From NCBI GenBank assembly GCA_903927185.1, contig CAIYLW010000066.1, positions 1 through 37,297 of the forward strand: 37,297 bases of DNA, given 5' to 3'. The notes under the pieces are model-generated. The model did no database searches and had not been told where the DNA came from. It saw nothing but the letters and a program-made list of their open reading frames with translations. Every line of letters starts with the position of its first letter. The stretch's first letter is position 1. Shown one piece after another: positions 24,723-34,000 of this stretch. A program made the translations under genes and the position numbers. The DNA comes from an uncultured Bacteroidota bacterium. Its GTDB lineage: Bacteria; Bacteroidota; Bacteroidia; Chitinophagales; Chitinophagaceae.

Positions 24723-26402
24723 TTACTTTTCAATTTTAGATTTTAGATTGAGTAGTTCAATTTCAAAAACTAACACACTATTGGGTGGAATCAATTGACT
24801 GCGGCTTTTTATTGTATAAGCTAGCCCAGATGGGATGATCAATTGAATCTTAGAACCTAACTTTGTTTTAGCTAATCCTAATTGCCATCCTTTGATTAAT
24901 CGATTTAAAGGAAAAGTTGCAGGCTTTTCTTTTGTTTGGTCAAAAACGGTTCCATCTTTTAATAAATATCCTTTATAAAAAACTGTAATGGTATCTGTGA
25001 TGGAAACAGAATTGCCGGTCCCTTCTTTCAAAACATTATAATACACTCCAGAGCGATTGCCCATCGTATCAATTTGTTTGAGCTTAATAGTATGAAATAT
25101 TAATTGCTGATCGATAGAGGCCTGAACTAAACTGTCGGCATTCTTTGCGAAATCGATAATAGGTTTATTATTTTTAGCTGGCCTTTCAAAATGATCACCC
25201 AGATGGGCGGTTGCTTGTTTAAAGCCCCCGTTCCATAAATAAAACATACCTCCTTCTACCCCACCACCATAATCGATTCTATCACCAGCTTTTCCAGTTG
25301 CATCATAAGAAAAAGTTGATTCATTTAATTCAATCCATGTTCCATTTTCTTTTTGCCCCCACTGATTACCGAAATATGCATAGCGTTGCATTTGGCCATT
25401 AACGCCTATGAAGTTTTCATTAAAAGAATATAAATTTCTAATTGGCATACCATCCTTAGGCGCCCTGAATGAGGCTATCAATTTCCATTTTTGCTGTTCG
25501 GGTAAAAAGAAGTATCCTGTATAAGTGGTAGTTTGTGAAGCACTATCGGTAAGTGCGGTTACAAGCATTTTATAAGTAACACCTGCTTTCCAATTATATA
25601 CCCAATGGCTATGCCCACCTGTTCCCTCATTCCCAAAATCATCGGCAAAAACTCCTTCCCCTTTGGCTAATAATTTTACTTTATTTGAATCTGCAACTTT
25701 TGATCTGCTTACAGCTTCATTGCCAGCATCCCATACAGAAAAAATCACCCTCCTTTCATTTTCACTATTTACTTGAACACCAAAATAGCCCCTAGAAAAT
25801 CCATTCGACATATAGTAACTGTGCACGATATCAGCATTTTCTGGAATGGTTATTTCATTATAAAATGAAATAAGACGGGTGGAATCAGGAATTGGATAAC
25901 GCAAATGAACTGAAGCAGCATTTCTTCTTGACTTTTTATTGAAATGAACCCCAAGAGTAGCGGAACCACTTAATTCTATGGATGCAATATCTGCAATGGT
26001 TGATCCTATTTTTTTTATTCCTTTTATTTTAATAGAATAGAATCCACTGTCTTTAATATCTACAGTTCCAATAATTTTTTTTTGGAAATCGTTACTTTGA
26101 GGTATTGCTAAACGGAAGGTTTTATTCGCAATTTCTATGCTCACAAAAGATCCAACCTGTGCATTTTTTAAATTAAACGCAATGTTTAATTTTCCAGTTT
26201 GAGGAAGATGAAAAAAATATTGAATTTCTTGATTCAAATCAGTCCAATTTGTCAAACCTTTCCCTTCTTGAAATAAACTTCCCTCATCTAACTCAAGAGG
26301 TACCGCATAACCGGTATTACCGGGAATTAAGTAGGTAGTTTGTGCATTAATTGAGTAATGGAATAGGATACAAATTGATAATATAGAGGCGATTTTGCGC
26401 AT
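24723..26402 (-). CDS. Exported DUF5077-DUF3472-FKBP protein
   Basis: 559 residues with a signal peptide (about 1-20, ending I-N-A-Q). Residues about 25-150 look like the beta-rich DUF5077 domain; about 165-400 resemble DUF3472 (H-L-R-Y-P-I-P, Y-F-G-V-Q-V-N-S, GTGGHSHWVYNW). The last 105 residues (about 450-555) are an FKBP-type peptidyl-prolyl isomerase: V-F-Y-K-G-Y-L-L-K-D-G-T-V-F-D, L-I-K-G-W-Q-L-G-L, and L-I-P-P-N-S-V-L-V-F-E-I-E-L. DUF3472 is of unknown function but its look suggests a carbohydrate-binding or glycan role. The fold combination is unusual. A perfect -7-like TAAGTTTG occurs on the minus strand at 26422-26429, 19 bp before the ATG. Confidence 0.85.
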   Translation of the reverse strand: MRKIASILSICILFHYSINAQTTYLIPGNTGYAVPLELDEGSLFQEGKGLTNWTDLNQEIQYFFHLPQTGKLNIAFNLKNAQVGSFVSIEIANKTFRLAIPQSNDFQKKIIGTVDIKDSGFYSIKIKGIKKIGSTIADIASIELSGSATLGVHFNKKSRRNAASVHLRYPIPDSTRLISFYNEITIPENADIVHSYYMSNGFSRGYFGVQVNSENERRVIFSVWDAGNEAVSRSKVADSNKVKLLAKGEGVFADDFGNEGTGGHSHWVYNWKAGVTYKMLVTALTDSASQTTTYTGYFFLPEQQKWKLIASFRAPKDGMPIRNLYSFNENFIGVNGQMQRYAYFGNQWGQKENGTWIELNESTFSYDATGKAGDRIDYGGGVEGGMFYLWNGGFKQATAHLGDHFERPAKNNKPIIDFAKNADSLVQASIDQQLIFHTIKLKQIDTMGNRSGVYYNVLKEGTGNSVSITDTITVFYKGYLLKDGTVFDQTKEKPATFPLNRLIKGWQLGLAKTKLGSKIQLIIPSGLAYTIKSRSQLIPPNSVLVFEIELLNLKSKIEK

Positions 26403-26475
26403 AAAATGGTATTAATAAATTCAAACTTAATAAAATCCTTTTCTACAAAAAGTAATAATAATTATTAAAAATTAA

Positions 26476-26508
26476 TTAAACGTTTGTTTAATTCAAACAA
26501 ATGTTTAA
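26476..26508. promoter_or_regulatory. Candidate TetR operator (inverted repeat)
   Basis: TTAAACGTTTGTTT (26476-26489) and AAACAAATGTTTAA (26495-26508) are inverted copies with one mismatch, separated by 5 nt. The site spans nearly the whole core of the promoter in front of the TetR gene, so binding would block RNA polymerase. This suits autorepression of the efflux operon. Confidence 0.88.
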
Positions 26509-26514
26509 ACTTTG
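26483..26514 (+). promoter_or_regulatory. Efflux operon promoter
   Basis: TTTG (26483-26486), 20 nt, then AAACTTTG (26507-26514), which fits TAnnTTTG except at its first base. The spacing equals that of the his and trp promoters in this window. It overlaps the inverted repeat and places the transcript start near 26518, ahead of the ATG at 26531. Confidence 0.65.
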
Positions 26515-26530
26515 TGTTCTAATTCTAGTA

Positions 26531-27172
26531 ATGAGCATTGATAAGAAAGAACATATTATGGACGTGGCGGTAGCACTTTTTGCAGAAAAAGGTTATGAAG
26601 GCACTTCTATTAGGGACTTAGCTCATGAGGCAGATGTAAATATTGCCATGATCAATTACTATTTTGGAAGTAAAGAGAAGCTATTCGTAGCATTACTTGA
26701 ATCAAAGGCACGCTATATGCGTGAAAGGATTGATGCTGTTCAAAATGACGCTTCACTTACAGAACTAGAAAAGCTGAATCAGATTATTGATGGTTATGTG
26801 AACCGTTTTCTTTCACAACCTGCTTTTCATCGTGTATTACAACAAGAATTACTTGTTACAAATCGTGAAATATTACATCAGAATGTGATAGAGCTTTTTA
26901 CTAAGAATACACAAGATGTTGTATCCATCATTGAAAAGGGGGTCAGAAAAAAAATATTTAAAAAAGTAGACCCCCCATTACTATTTGCATCCATCATTGG
27001 AACAATCAATCAAGTGATGCTATCGAGGAGTATGTGCAATATTTTAATGAACAAAGCGCCTGGAACAGATCCTTATCAAGACCCTGAATTAAAAAAACGA
27101 ATTACACAACATATCAAACAATTGGTTCAAGACCATTTATTGATTCAACCAGCATTACAAAAACAAAAATAA
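26531..27172 (+). CDS. TetR-family repressor of the efflux operon
   Basis: 213 residues. The N-terminal helix-turn-helix is typical: I-M-D-V-A-V-A-L-F-A-E-K-G-Y-E-G-T-S-I-R-D-L-A then N-I-A-M-I-N-Y-Y-F-G-S-K-E-K-L. The rest is a helical ligand-binding and dimer domain. I use the ATG at 26531; the longer ATG at 26501 lies inside the operator and before the predicted transcript start, so it cannot be used. Its stop overlaps the next ATG (TAATG), giving translational coupling to the membrane fusion protein. It probably represses its own promoter until a toxic compound binds. Confidence 0.92.
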   Translation: MSIDKKEHIMDVAVALFAEKGYEGTSIRDLAHEADVNIAMINYYFGSKEKLFVALLESKARYMRERIDAVQNDASLTELEKLNQIIDGYVNRFLSQPAFHRVLQQELLVTNREILHQNVIELFTKNTQDVVSIIEKGVRKKIFKKVDPPLLFASIIGTINQVMLSRSMCNILMNKAPGTDPYQDPELKKRITQHIKQLVQDHLLIQPALQKQK

Positions 27173-28215
27173 TGGAACAAGTACCTGAAAAAAAGAAAAG
27201 TTCGCCTATCCGATTTATTGTAGTGGGCGCAGTATTATTAATTGGCGGCTACTTCGGTTATGAAAAAGTGCATTTCGCGATGTCACATGAATCAACCGAC
27301 AACGCACAAATTGAAACTCAAATTACTCCTGTATTACCAAGGGTTGCTGGTTATGTAAAAACTATTTCTGTAAAAGATTATGATAGTGTAAAAGCTGGTG
27401 ATCTTTTAGTAGAATTAGATGATGCTGAGTTACAACAACAGTTAGAAGAAATGCAAGCAGATTATGTACAAGCAGAAGTAGACATTGTAAATGCAAAAGC
27501 TGCTTTAAATAATGCCATTGTTTCGCTAACCGTGAATAAGGGCAATATTGATATCAGTGCTCTGAAAAAAGCAAAAGCTTTGGAAGACCTGCAAAGAGAT
27601 CAAAATCTTTATCGCAGTGAAGCCATTACAAAAAAACAACTAGATGATAGCAAATTCAATGCAGAGAATTCATCTAAACAGTTAGACAATAGCAAGAACG
27701 ATCTTAGCTCAGCACAAAGTCGTATCGCAGTTCTTGATGCCAATGTAAAGAAGGCTCAGGCAGCATTAGCAGTAAAACAATCCCGTATCAATCAGCAAAA
27801 GCTGAAATTGACTTACACAAAAATATACGCTCCTCAAAACGGAAGAATTGGTAAGAAAACAATAAGCGAAGGTCAGTTTGTACAAGCAGGTACTCCCCTA
27901 TTTTCAATTGTTAATGATAGTACATTTTGGGTGGTAGGAAATTTCAAAGAGAATCAATTGTATGCTTTAACAACTGGTAAAAAAGTAGACATTACAATTG
28001 ATGCATATCCAGATTTAAAAATCAAAGGAACTGTAGCCAGTTTAAGTGAAGCTACTGGTGCAAAATTTGCTTTATTACCTCCTGATAATGCAAGTGGCAA
28101 TTTCGTAAAAGTTACGCAACGATTACCCGTTAAAATTTGGATCGATGATGTTGCAAAATATAAAAAAGAATTACGCGCTGGATTAAGCGTTAACGTAGTC
28201 GCAGAAATTAAATAG
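27172..28215 (+). CDS. emrA: EmrA/HlyD-type membrane fusion protein
   Basis: 347 residues. A single membrane anchor (about 14-30) is followed by an HlyD-type barrel-sandwich domain: S-T-D-N-A-Q-I-E near 41, P-R-V-A-G-Y-V near 52, and a long helical hairpin (about 80-205) rich in Gln, Lys and Ala. The closing lipoyl half and beta-barrel follow (I-Y-A-P-Q-N-G-R-I-G near 220). It sits in the inner membrane and reaches across the periplasm between the MFS pump and the outer-membrane channel. It is coupled to TetR by a 1-nt overlap. Confidence 0.92.
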   Translation: MEQVPEKKKSSPIRFIVVGAVLLIGGYFGYEKVHFAMSHESTDNAQIETQITPVLPRVAGYVKTISVKDYDSVKAGDLLVELDDAELQQQLEEMQADYVQAEVDIVNAKAALNNAIVSLTVNKGNIDISALKKAKALEDLQRDQNLYRSEAITKKQLDDSKFNAENSSKQLDNSKNDLSSAQSRIAVLDANVKKAQAALAVKQSRINQQKLKLTYTKIYAPQNGRIGKKTISEGQFVQAGTPLFSIVNDSTFWVVGNFKENQLYALTTGKKVDITIDAYPDLKIKGTVASLSEATGAKFALLPPDNASGNFVKVTQRLPVKIWIDDVAKYKKELRAGLSVNVVAEIK

Positions 28216-28220
28216 CATCT

Positions 28221-29795
28221 ATGGCAACCCCAAAAGGATTTGCGCAAGCGATTATTGTAATCACTACAATCTCTGCTGCTGTAATGGAATTGGTTGACAC
28301 TTCCATTATAAATGTGGCATTGAATGATATGAGTGGTAGTCTGGGCGTGAATATTGAAGATATTAGCTGGGTCATAACTGCATACGCAATTGCAAACGTA
28401 GTTATCATCCCACTAACCGGATTTCTAGCTGAATATTTTGGTAGAAAGAACTATTATATAGCTTCGATGATCATTTTTACACTGGCTTCCTATATGTGCG
28501 GCCAGTCAACTAGTCTACCCGAAATAATTGTATGGCGTTTTATACAAGGTATAGGTGGAGGTGCATTGTTATCAACATCTCAAGCCATATTATTTGAAGC
28601 ATTTGAACCAAAGGACAGAGGTAAAGCTGCAGGTTTGTTTGGAATGGGTATCGTATTAGGACCCACATTAGGACCTACCATTGGCGGATATATAATGGAA
28701 CATTTTAGCTGGCCTTTAATCTTTTTGGTAAATATCCCCATTGGAATTTTAGCAACTATTCTTGCTTTTATTTTTATAGATAAGAAAGAGGGTGAAGGAG
28801 CTAACAAATCAAATATTAAAATTGATTATGTTGGCATAGGCCTTTTAATGGTTGGAGTGAGCTGTTTGCAATTTGTTTTAGAAAGAGGTGAAACTGAGGA
28901 TTGGTTCAGTAGTGAATCAATACGCATGTGTTCTATGGTTGCCGCTTTTAGTATTGGATTATTTATATGGCAGGAATTAAAAGTTAAACAGCCAGCTGTA
29001 AACATTCGTTTGTTGAGTAATCGGAATTTAAGTGTCACTACCATTTTTACCTTTGTCGCTGGATTTGGGCTATATACTTCTGTATTTGTATATCCTGTAT
29101 TAGCGCAACGTGTATTAGGATTCACTCCTTATGAGACAGGCTTAACATTATTGGCTCCTACCCTTTTTGGCGTAGTGATAATGCCGGTGATGGGTATATT
29201 ATTAAGTAAAGGCGTTCCACCACTTCCCTTTATAGCTGCAGGTTTTAGCTTATTTGTAATTTACTCATTTATGAATTCAAGAGTAAGTTTGGATGTAGGA
29301 AAATCTGATTTTTTCTGGCTATTTGTAATTAGAGCCCTGGGAATAGCGATGAGTCAACTGCCCCTTATTAATCAAGCAGTAGCAGGCTTACATCCAAAAG
29401 ATTATGCTACTGGTATAGGGTTAAATAATATGACGCGACAATTGGGAGGCGCATTTGGAATTGCTGTTGCCAATAATTATGTAGCAAGACAATATTCCCA
29501 ACATAGATCAGACTTAGTAAGTGGGATGCAAAATGCGCCAGCTGCTGTTAATGGAATTGCACAAAACATTATGGGTAAAACAGGTGATATCGAAAATATT
29601 GCAAACACTAAAGCATTAACAATTTTGAATGGTTCTGTTGAACGCCAATCATATTACTTAGCTTATTTAGATACATTCAGACTAATAGGTCTTTTCTTTT
29701 TGTGTGTACTTCCTTTACTTTTCTTTTTAAGAGTTAAGAAAAAAACACCACAAGAATTAGCTATGGCCATGAAAGCTGCAGCAGAATCACATTAA
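28221..29795 (+). CDS. emrB: EmrB/QacA-type MFS drug transporter (DHA2, 14 TM)
   Basis: 524 residues, highly hydrophobic, of the length typical for 14-TM DHA2 drug:H+ antiporters. Motif D1 in TM1 (E-L-V-D-T-S-I-I-N-V-A-L), motif A (F-L-A-E-Y-F-G-R-K) and motif C in TM5 (GPTLGPTIGGY) are visible. With its fusion protein it would export hydrophobic or cationic compounds such as dyes, uncouplers or antibiotics using the proton gradient. It starts 5 bp after emrA. Substrate cannot be told from sequence. Confidence 0.93.
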   Translation: MATPKGFAQAIIVITTISAAVMELVDTSIINVALNDMSGSLGVNIEDISWVITAYAIANVVIIPLTGFLAEYFGRKNYYIASMIIFTLASYMCGQSTSLPEIIVWRFIQGIGGGALLSTSQAILFEAFEPKDRGKAAGLFGMGIVLGPTLGPTIGGYIMEHFSWPLIFLVNIPIGILATILAFIFIDKKEGEGANKSNIKIDYVGIGLLMVGVSCLQFVLERGETEDWFSSESIRMCSMVAAFSIGLFIWQELKVKQPAVNIRLLSNRNLSVTTIFTFVAGFGLYTSVFVYPVLAQRVLGFTPYETGLTLLAPTLFGVVIMPVMGILLSKGVPPLPFIAAGFSLFVIYSFMNSRVSLDVGKSDFFWLFVIRALGIAMSQLPLINQAVAGLHPKDYATGIGLNNMTRQLGGAFGIAVANNYVARQYSQHRSDLVSGMQNAPAAVNGIAQNIMGKTGDIENIANTKALTILNGSVERQSYYLAYLDTFRLIGLFFLCVLPLLFFLRVKKKTPQELAMAMKAAAESH

Positions 29796-29836
29796 AAAAA
29801 ACAATAATTGAACTAAGAATTTATAAATAACTATTC

Positions 29837-31126
29837 ATGAAAAAAATATTCCTTACCTCAGTTATCATCGCTCTATTTGCATTGCAAATACAAGCCCAGG
29901 TGCAAGTGAATAATGATTTGAAAAATCTCATCAACCATTCATTTGGGTATTTCCCAAAACTGAAAGAAGCAGAGAATACTATTATTACTGCAGAGGATAA
30001 AATTGCATTAATTGAAACAAGCAAAAATCCAAATGTGAGTGCAGAAGGATCATATCTTTATTTAGCACCAGTACCAACTATTGCTTTGCCAGGATCCCCC
30101 CAGCTTTTTAAGTTTGCACCCAATCACAACTTCAATACTTCAGTAAATGCAAATTACATTTTAGCTGATTTTGGTAGGTTAAAAGCCAATGTTGATAGAG
30201 CAAAGACCGACCTTCAATTTGCAAAGGATAATATTCAATTATTAAAAACACAATTAGCGTATCAAGTAGCCACCATTTATTACAATATGGTATATCTACA
30301 AAAAGCTATCAGTATCCAAGACAGTGTTTTGAATTTTCTGAACGAAAATAAAAAAGTAGTTCAATCAAAATTAAAAGACGGTGAAGCTTTAAAAATTGAT
30401 TTATTGAATATTCAAGCAAATATTGATAACGAAGAAAATAGAAAGGTAGATCTAAAAAACAGTTTGCAAAAACAAATAAATCTTTTGAACTATACTACTG
30501 GAACTAATGCGGTTGCAGGAAATAATTTCGATTTCAATTTATTAAATGTTAGTAATCAAGTAGCCCTTGATTCTTCTGTCAATAATAATCTTGATTTTAA
30601 AATTGCAAAAGACAAAATCGCACAAGCAAATGGAGATATTGCAATAACAAAAATGAATGACAAACCAAATATTATTATGAATGGTGGAATGGGTTTTAAA
30701 AATGGATTTATTCCCGACATTTATAAATTCCAATTTAATGGCCTTGCAGGAGTAACTTTAAATGTTCCCATTTATTCAGGTGGCAAAACTAAGCAGCAGG
30801 TTAAATTACAGGAGCATTTAATGCAACAACAACAACTTGCCTATGAATCATTAAATGCGAATTACAAAAAAGATATTGCTCAGGCAATGACAGATATTCA
30901 AACTAATATTGAACGTATTGGAAATACACAAGCGCAGATTGATCAGGCAAAATATGCACAGGATTTGGCAGCTATTCGTTTTAAAAATGGTGTTGGAACA
31001 AATTTAGAATTAACTAATTCTAGTACCAATGTACAAAGGGCTGAATTTAGTAAACTACAATTCCAATATCAACTTTGTGCTTCCAAATTGGAATTAGCCA
31101 AATTAATGGGTTATCAATACTGGTAA
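29837..31126 (+). CDS. tolC: TolC-family outer membrane efflux protein
   Basis: 429 residues. A signal peptide (about 1-20, ending I-Q-A-Q) precedes two halves of an OEP domain with long helices: A-D-F-G-R-L-K-A-N-V near 110 and a matching V-P-I-Y-S-G-G-K-T-K near 310, the usual start of the second repeat. The final helix carries A-I-R-F-K-N-G-V-G-T-N-L-E-L. It forms the outer-membrane channel of the tripartite pump with the two preceding genes. It lies 41 bp after emrB and ends 3 bp from a converging SET gene. Confidence 0.93.
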   Translation: MKKIFLTSVIIALFALQIQAQVQVNNDLKNLINHSFGYFPKLKEAENTIITAEDKIALIETSKNPNVSAEGSYLYLAPVPTIALPGSPQLFKFAPNHNFNTSVNANYILADFGRLKANVDRAKTDLQFAKDNIQLLKTQLAYQVATIYYNMVYLQKAISIQDSVLNFLNENKKVVQSKLKDGEALKIDLLNIQANIDNEENRKVDLKNSLQKQINLLNYTTGTNAVAGNNFDFNLLNVSNQVALDSSVNNNLDFKIAKDKIAQANGDIAITKMNDKPNIIMNGGMGFKNGFIPDIYKFQFNGLAGVTLNVPIYSGGKTKQQVKLQEHLMQQQQLAYESLNANYKKDIAQAMTDIQTNIERIGNTQAQIDQAKYAQDLAAIRFKNGVGTNLELTNSSTNVQRAEFSKLQFQYQLCASKLELAKLMGYQYW

Positions 31127-31129
31127 TAT

Positions 31130-31513
31130 TCATTGTGCATCAAACCAGATAGGAGTTGAATCATCTGGTGTTGCATTATAATTGATAAATAATTCTTCCC
31201 CTGCTGCAATATTGCGCAGGGTTTTTATTGTCATCAATTCATTCTCAAAATCCATTTCATAAATACAATTGGACTGATAAGAATGATTATAAATGGATAT
31301 ATACCCCATACCCAGGGCTCCCATTTCATAATTATCACCCCATTCAAAAATATAATTATACAACATCGTTTCTTCCGCTTTAGTACGTTCTTCTTTTGAG
31401 AGTACCAAAACTGGTGATATTTCAATCACGGTATGAATGTCTATAGATTCTAATGCAAACACCCCCCTACCACGAAGTTCAGATGGCGCAACAACAAGTA
31501 TGGGTAATATCAT
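31130..31513 (-). CDS. Small SET-domain protein
   Basis: 127 residues that form little more than a SET core: R-G-R-G-V-F-A near residue 15, I-Y-N-H-S-Y-Q-S-N-C near 74, and G-E-E-L-F-I-N-Y-N near 105. These are the S-adenosylmethionine and lysine-binding motifs of SET methyltransferases. Eukaryotic relatives methylate histone lysine; bacterial ones are often stand-alone and their targets are mostly unknown. No post-SET cysteine cluster is visible. A perfect -7-like TAACTTTG lies at 31528-31535 on the minus strand, with no convincing -33. Confidence 0.88.
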   Translation of the reverse strand: MILPILVVAPSELRGRGVFALESIDIHTVIEISPVLVLSKEERTKAEETMLYNYIFEWGDNYEMGALGMGYISIYNHSYQSNCIYEMDFENELMTIKTLRNIAAGEELFINYNATPDDSTPIWFDAQ

Positions 31514-31591
31514 AAAAAAAATTATTACAAAGTTAGCATAAACAGTAGTACTAAATTTCCTTTCTATACTTCAAAAAGCTAAATTGCAACT

Positions 31592-32983
31592 ATGTCACAG
31601 GAAATAGAAGAATTAAATATTTCAGAGCAATTCGAACAACTGATTGAAACTGAAGACAAACTGGCTATCCGTGAATTTTTGGATGATCAGAATATTGCAG
31701 ATGTAGCAGAATTGATCAATGCTTACCCTGATTACGAAGCTCAGATTATTGCTAATATGGCGATCAATAGGGCTTCCAGTGTTTTTAAAATCCTTGATAT
31801 TGCTCAACAAAAAGATATCATCAAAGCACTTCCTACTTCCAAAACTGCGGAATTGCTCAATGATTTACCTGCGGATGATCGGACCGACTTTTTAGAAGAG
31901 TTACCAAAAGGAGTAATTCGCCATTTAATAAAACTATTAGAACCCGAAGAAAGAAAAATTACACTTTCTCTTTTAGGGTATCCAGAAGACAGTGTTGGCA
32001 GATTAATGACACCCGATTATGTGTATGTTTTTGCACAAAATACGGTGGCAGATGTATTTGATACCATTCGTAAAGTGGCTAAAAACAGTGAGACGATTGA
32101 TGTGATTTATATCATTAATGAAAAAGGTGAATTAGTAGATGATATAAGAATTCGGGATGTAATATTAGCAACACCAGATAAATTAGTTTCTGAAATTGTA
32201 GATGGCCGAGTTGTCTCTTTAAATGTTAACGATGATCAGGAACATGCAAGTCAGATCTTTAAAATGAATAATCGTGTGGCTCTTCCAGTAGTAGATGATA
32301 ACGATATTCTATTAGGCATTGTAACAATCGACGATATGTTATGGGTAGCAAATGAAGAGTTTAGTGAAGACATGCAAAAAATGGGAGGAACTGAAGCCTT
32401 GAATGAGCCATATATGGATATTCCACTGCTTAAACTTTTTAAGAAGCGTATTGGCTGGTTGGTGGTACTTTTTTTGGGTGAAATGCTCACAGCTACTGCG
32501 ATGGGCTATTTTGAAGATGAAATTGCAAAAGCTGTTGTTCTGGCATTATTTGTTCCATTAATCATTTCTTCTGGTGGAAATAGTGGGTCTCAGGCATCAA
32601 CTTTAATCATTCAAGCCATGGCTGTAGGAGAAATTACTTTAGCTGATTGGTGGCGTGTACTACGAAGAGAGCTATTTAGCGGTTTATTATTAGGTTCTGT
32701 ACTTGGATTCATAGGTTTTGTTCGTGTTGGTGTTTGGCATAGCATTGCTCCTAATCTATATGGAGCACATTGGATTCAAATTGCCTCAACTGTAGGGTTT
32801 AGTTTAGTAGGGGTTGTTTTATGGGGCACCCTAAGTGGTTCAATGCTTCCAATTGTTTTAAAGAAACTAGGTGCCGATCCGGCTGTATCTTCAGCTCCAT
32901 TTGTAGCAACACTTGTTGACGTAACAGGGTTAGTCATTTATTTTAGTGTAGCCTTATTCTTTTTGAAAGGAATTTTACTTTAA
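31592..32983 (+). CDS. mgtE: MgtE magnesium transporter
   Basis: 463 residues. The N-terminal superhelical domain (about 1-130) is followed by two CBS domains (about 135-255; LMTPDYVYV, V-V-D-D-N-D-I-L-L-G-I-V-T-I-D-D). The membrane part (about 285-463) holds the pore motif PLIISSGGNSGSQ near 325 and L-V-D-V-T-G-L near 445, where Asp lines the Mg site. It imports Mg2+ across the inner membrane and is closed by cytoplasmic Mg bound between the N and CBS domains. Full family length. Confidence 0.96.
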   Translation: MSQEIEELNISEQFEQLIETEDKLAIREFLDDQNIADVAELINAYPDYEAQIIANMAINRASSVFKILDIAQQKDIIKALPTSKTAELLNDLPADDRTDFLEELPKGVIRHLIKLLEPEERKITLSLLGYPEDSVGRLMTPDYVYVFAQNTVADVFDTIRKVAKNSETIDVIYIINEKGELVDDIRIRDVILATPDKLVSEIVDGRVVSLNVNDDQEHASQIFKMNNRVALPVVDDNDILLGIVTIDDMLWVANEEFSEDMQKMGGTEALNEPYMDIPLLKLFKKRIGWLVVLFLGEMLTATAMGYFEDEIAKAVVLALFVPLIISSGGNSGSQASTLIIQAMAVGEITLADWWRVLRRELFSGLLLGSVLGFIGFVRVGVWHSIAPNLYGAHWIQIASTVGFSLVGVVLWGTLSGSMLPIVLKKLGADPAVSSAPFVATLVDVTGLVIYFSVALFFLKGILL

Positions 32984-33020
32984 ATAATAATCGGATTCCA
33001 GGTAACCTATTTGCTAGCTT

Positions 33021-33974
33021 ATGAATCGTTTTTTTAAATATACAATCAGAATCATTTTCATAGCATTAGTAATTGTAGCAATAGCAGCTATCACTTATTA
33101 TCAAAAAGACATCCAAGTAAATACATTGGTCAAAAAATATTGTAATAAGGATTCTCGATTTATGCCTTTAATGGGCATGCAAGTGCACTATCGTGATGAG
33201 GGCAATCAATTAGATAGTATTCCAATTGTGCTTATTCATGGAACTGCTTCTTCTTTATTTACATGGGATAGTACAACAAGTCTTTTAAAAGAAAAAAAAC
33301 GAGTGATCCGTTTTGATTTACCAGCTTTTGCTTTAACTGGCCCCAATCCCGAAAAAGATTATAGTATTGCCTATTATTGCAAGTTTGTAGATTCCTTTTT
33401 AATTCATTTGAAAATAAATCAGTGTATTTTAATAGGCAATTCTTTAGGAGGAAGTATTGCATGGGAATACACCCTACTACATCCTGAAAAAGTAGCTAAA
33501 ATGGTATTGGTTGATGCAGGTGGTATACTGCCATCAGTTCAACCCAAAGGCGCCATTGGTTTCAAAATTGCACAGATGCCAATACTAAGAAATCTTGTAA
33601 AATATATTACGCCAAAAGCATTAGTAATAAAGAGTTTGCATGAAGCTTATGGTGATCAGTCAAAGGTGAAAGATTGGCAAGAGAATCGGTATTTCGATAT
33701 GCTTATTCGCGAAGGAAATCGGGAAGCTTTAATAGATCGTTTGAAATATAATTTGTTATTAGATGAAACTGTAAAGATCAAGCAGATCAAAAAAAGTACA
33801 CTGATTATTTGGGGTGATAAAGATCAATTAATTCCAGTGGAGAATGCTTATAAATTTAATAAAGCAATTGTAAATAGTGAACTTGAAATATTGAAAGGTG
33901 TAGGCCATGTTCCAATGGAAGAATCACCTACAGCGTTTGTTAATAGCGTAAACCTATTTATAGATAAAAAATAA
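33021..33974 (+). CDS. Membrane-anchored alpha/beta hydrolase
   Basis: 317 residues. One N-terminal membrane segment (about 9-27) is followed by an alpha/beta hydrolase fold: L-I-H-G-T-A-S-S near 74 (oxyanion), nucleophile Ser in G-N-S-L-G-G near 142, Asp in W-G-D-K-D-Q near 265 and His in G-V-G-H-V-P near 298. The substrate is unknown; esterase or haloalkane-type activities are both possible. It starts 37 bp after mgtE, in the same direction. Confidence 0.9.
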   Translation: MNRFFKYTIRIIFIALVIVAIAAITYYQKDIQVNTLVKKYCNKDSRFMPLMGMQVHYRDEGNQLDSIPIVLIHGTASSLFTWDSTTSLLKEKKRVIRFDLPAFALTGPNPEKDYSIAYYCKFVDSFLIHLKINQCILIGNSLGGSIAWEYTLLHPEKVAKMVLVDAGGILPSVQPKGAIGFKIAQMPILRNLVKYITPKALVIKSLHEAYGDQSKVKDWQENRYFDMLIREGNREALIDRLKYNLLLDETVKIKQIKKSTLIIWGDKDQLIPVENAYKFNKAIVNSELEILKGVGHVPMEESPTAFVNSVNLFIDKK

Positions 33975-34000
33975 ATTTGCTTACGCTATTAGAATAAAAA

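Noticed and set aside
26501..26530. ATG at 26501 as the start of the TetR gene
   Set aside because: It lies inside the inverted repeat and upstream of the predicted transcript start. The ATG at 26531 gives the usual TetR N-terminus.
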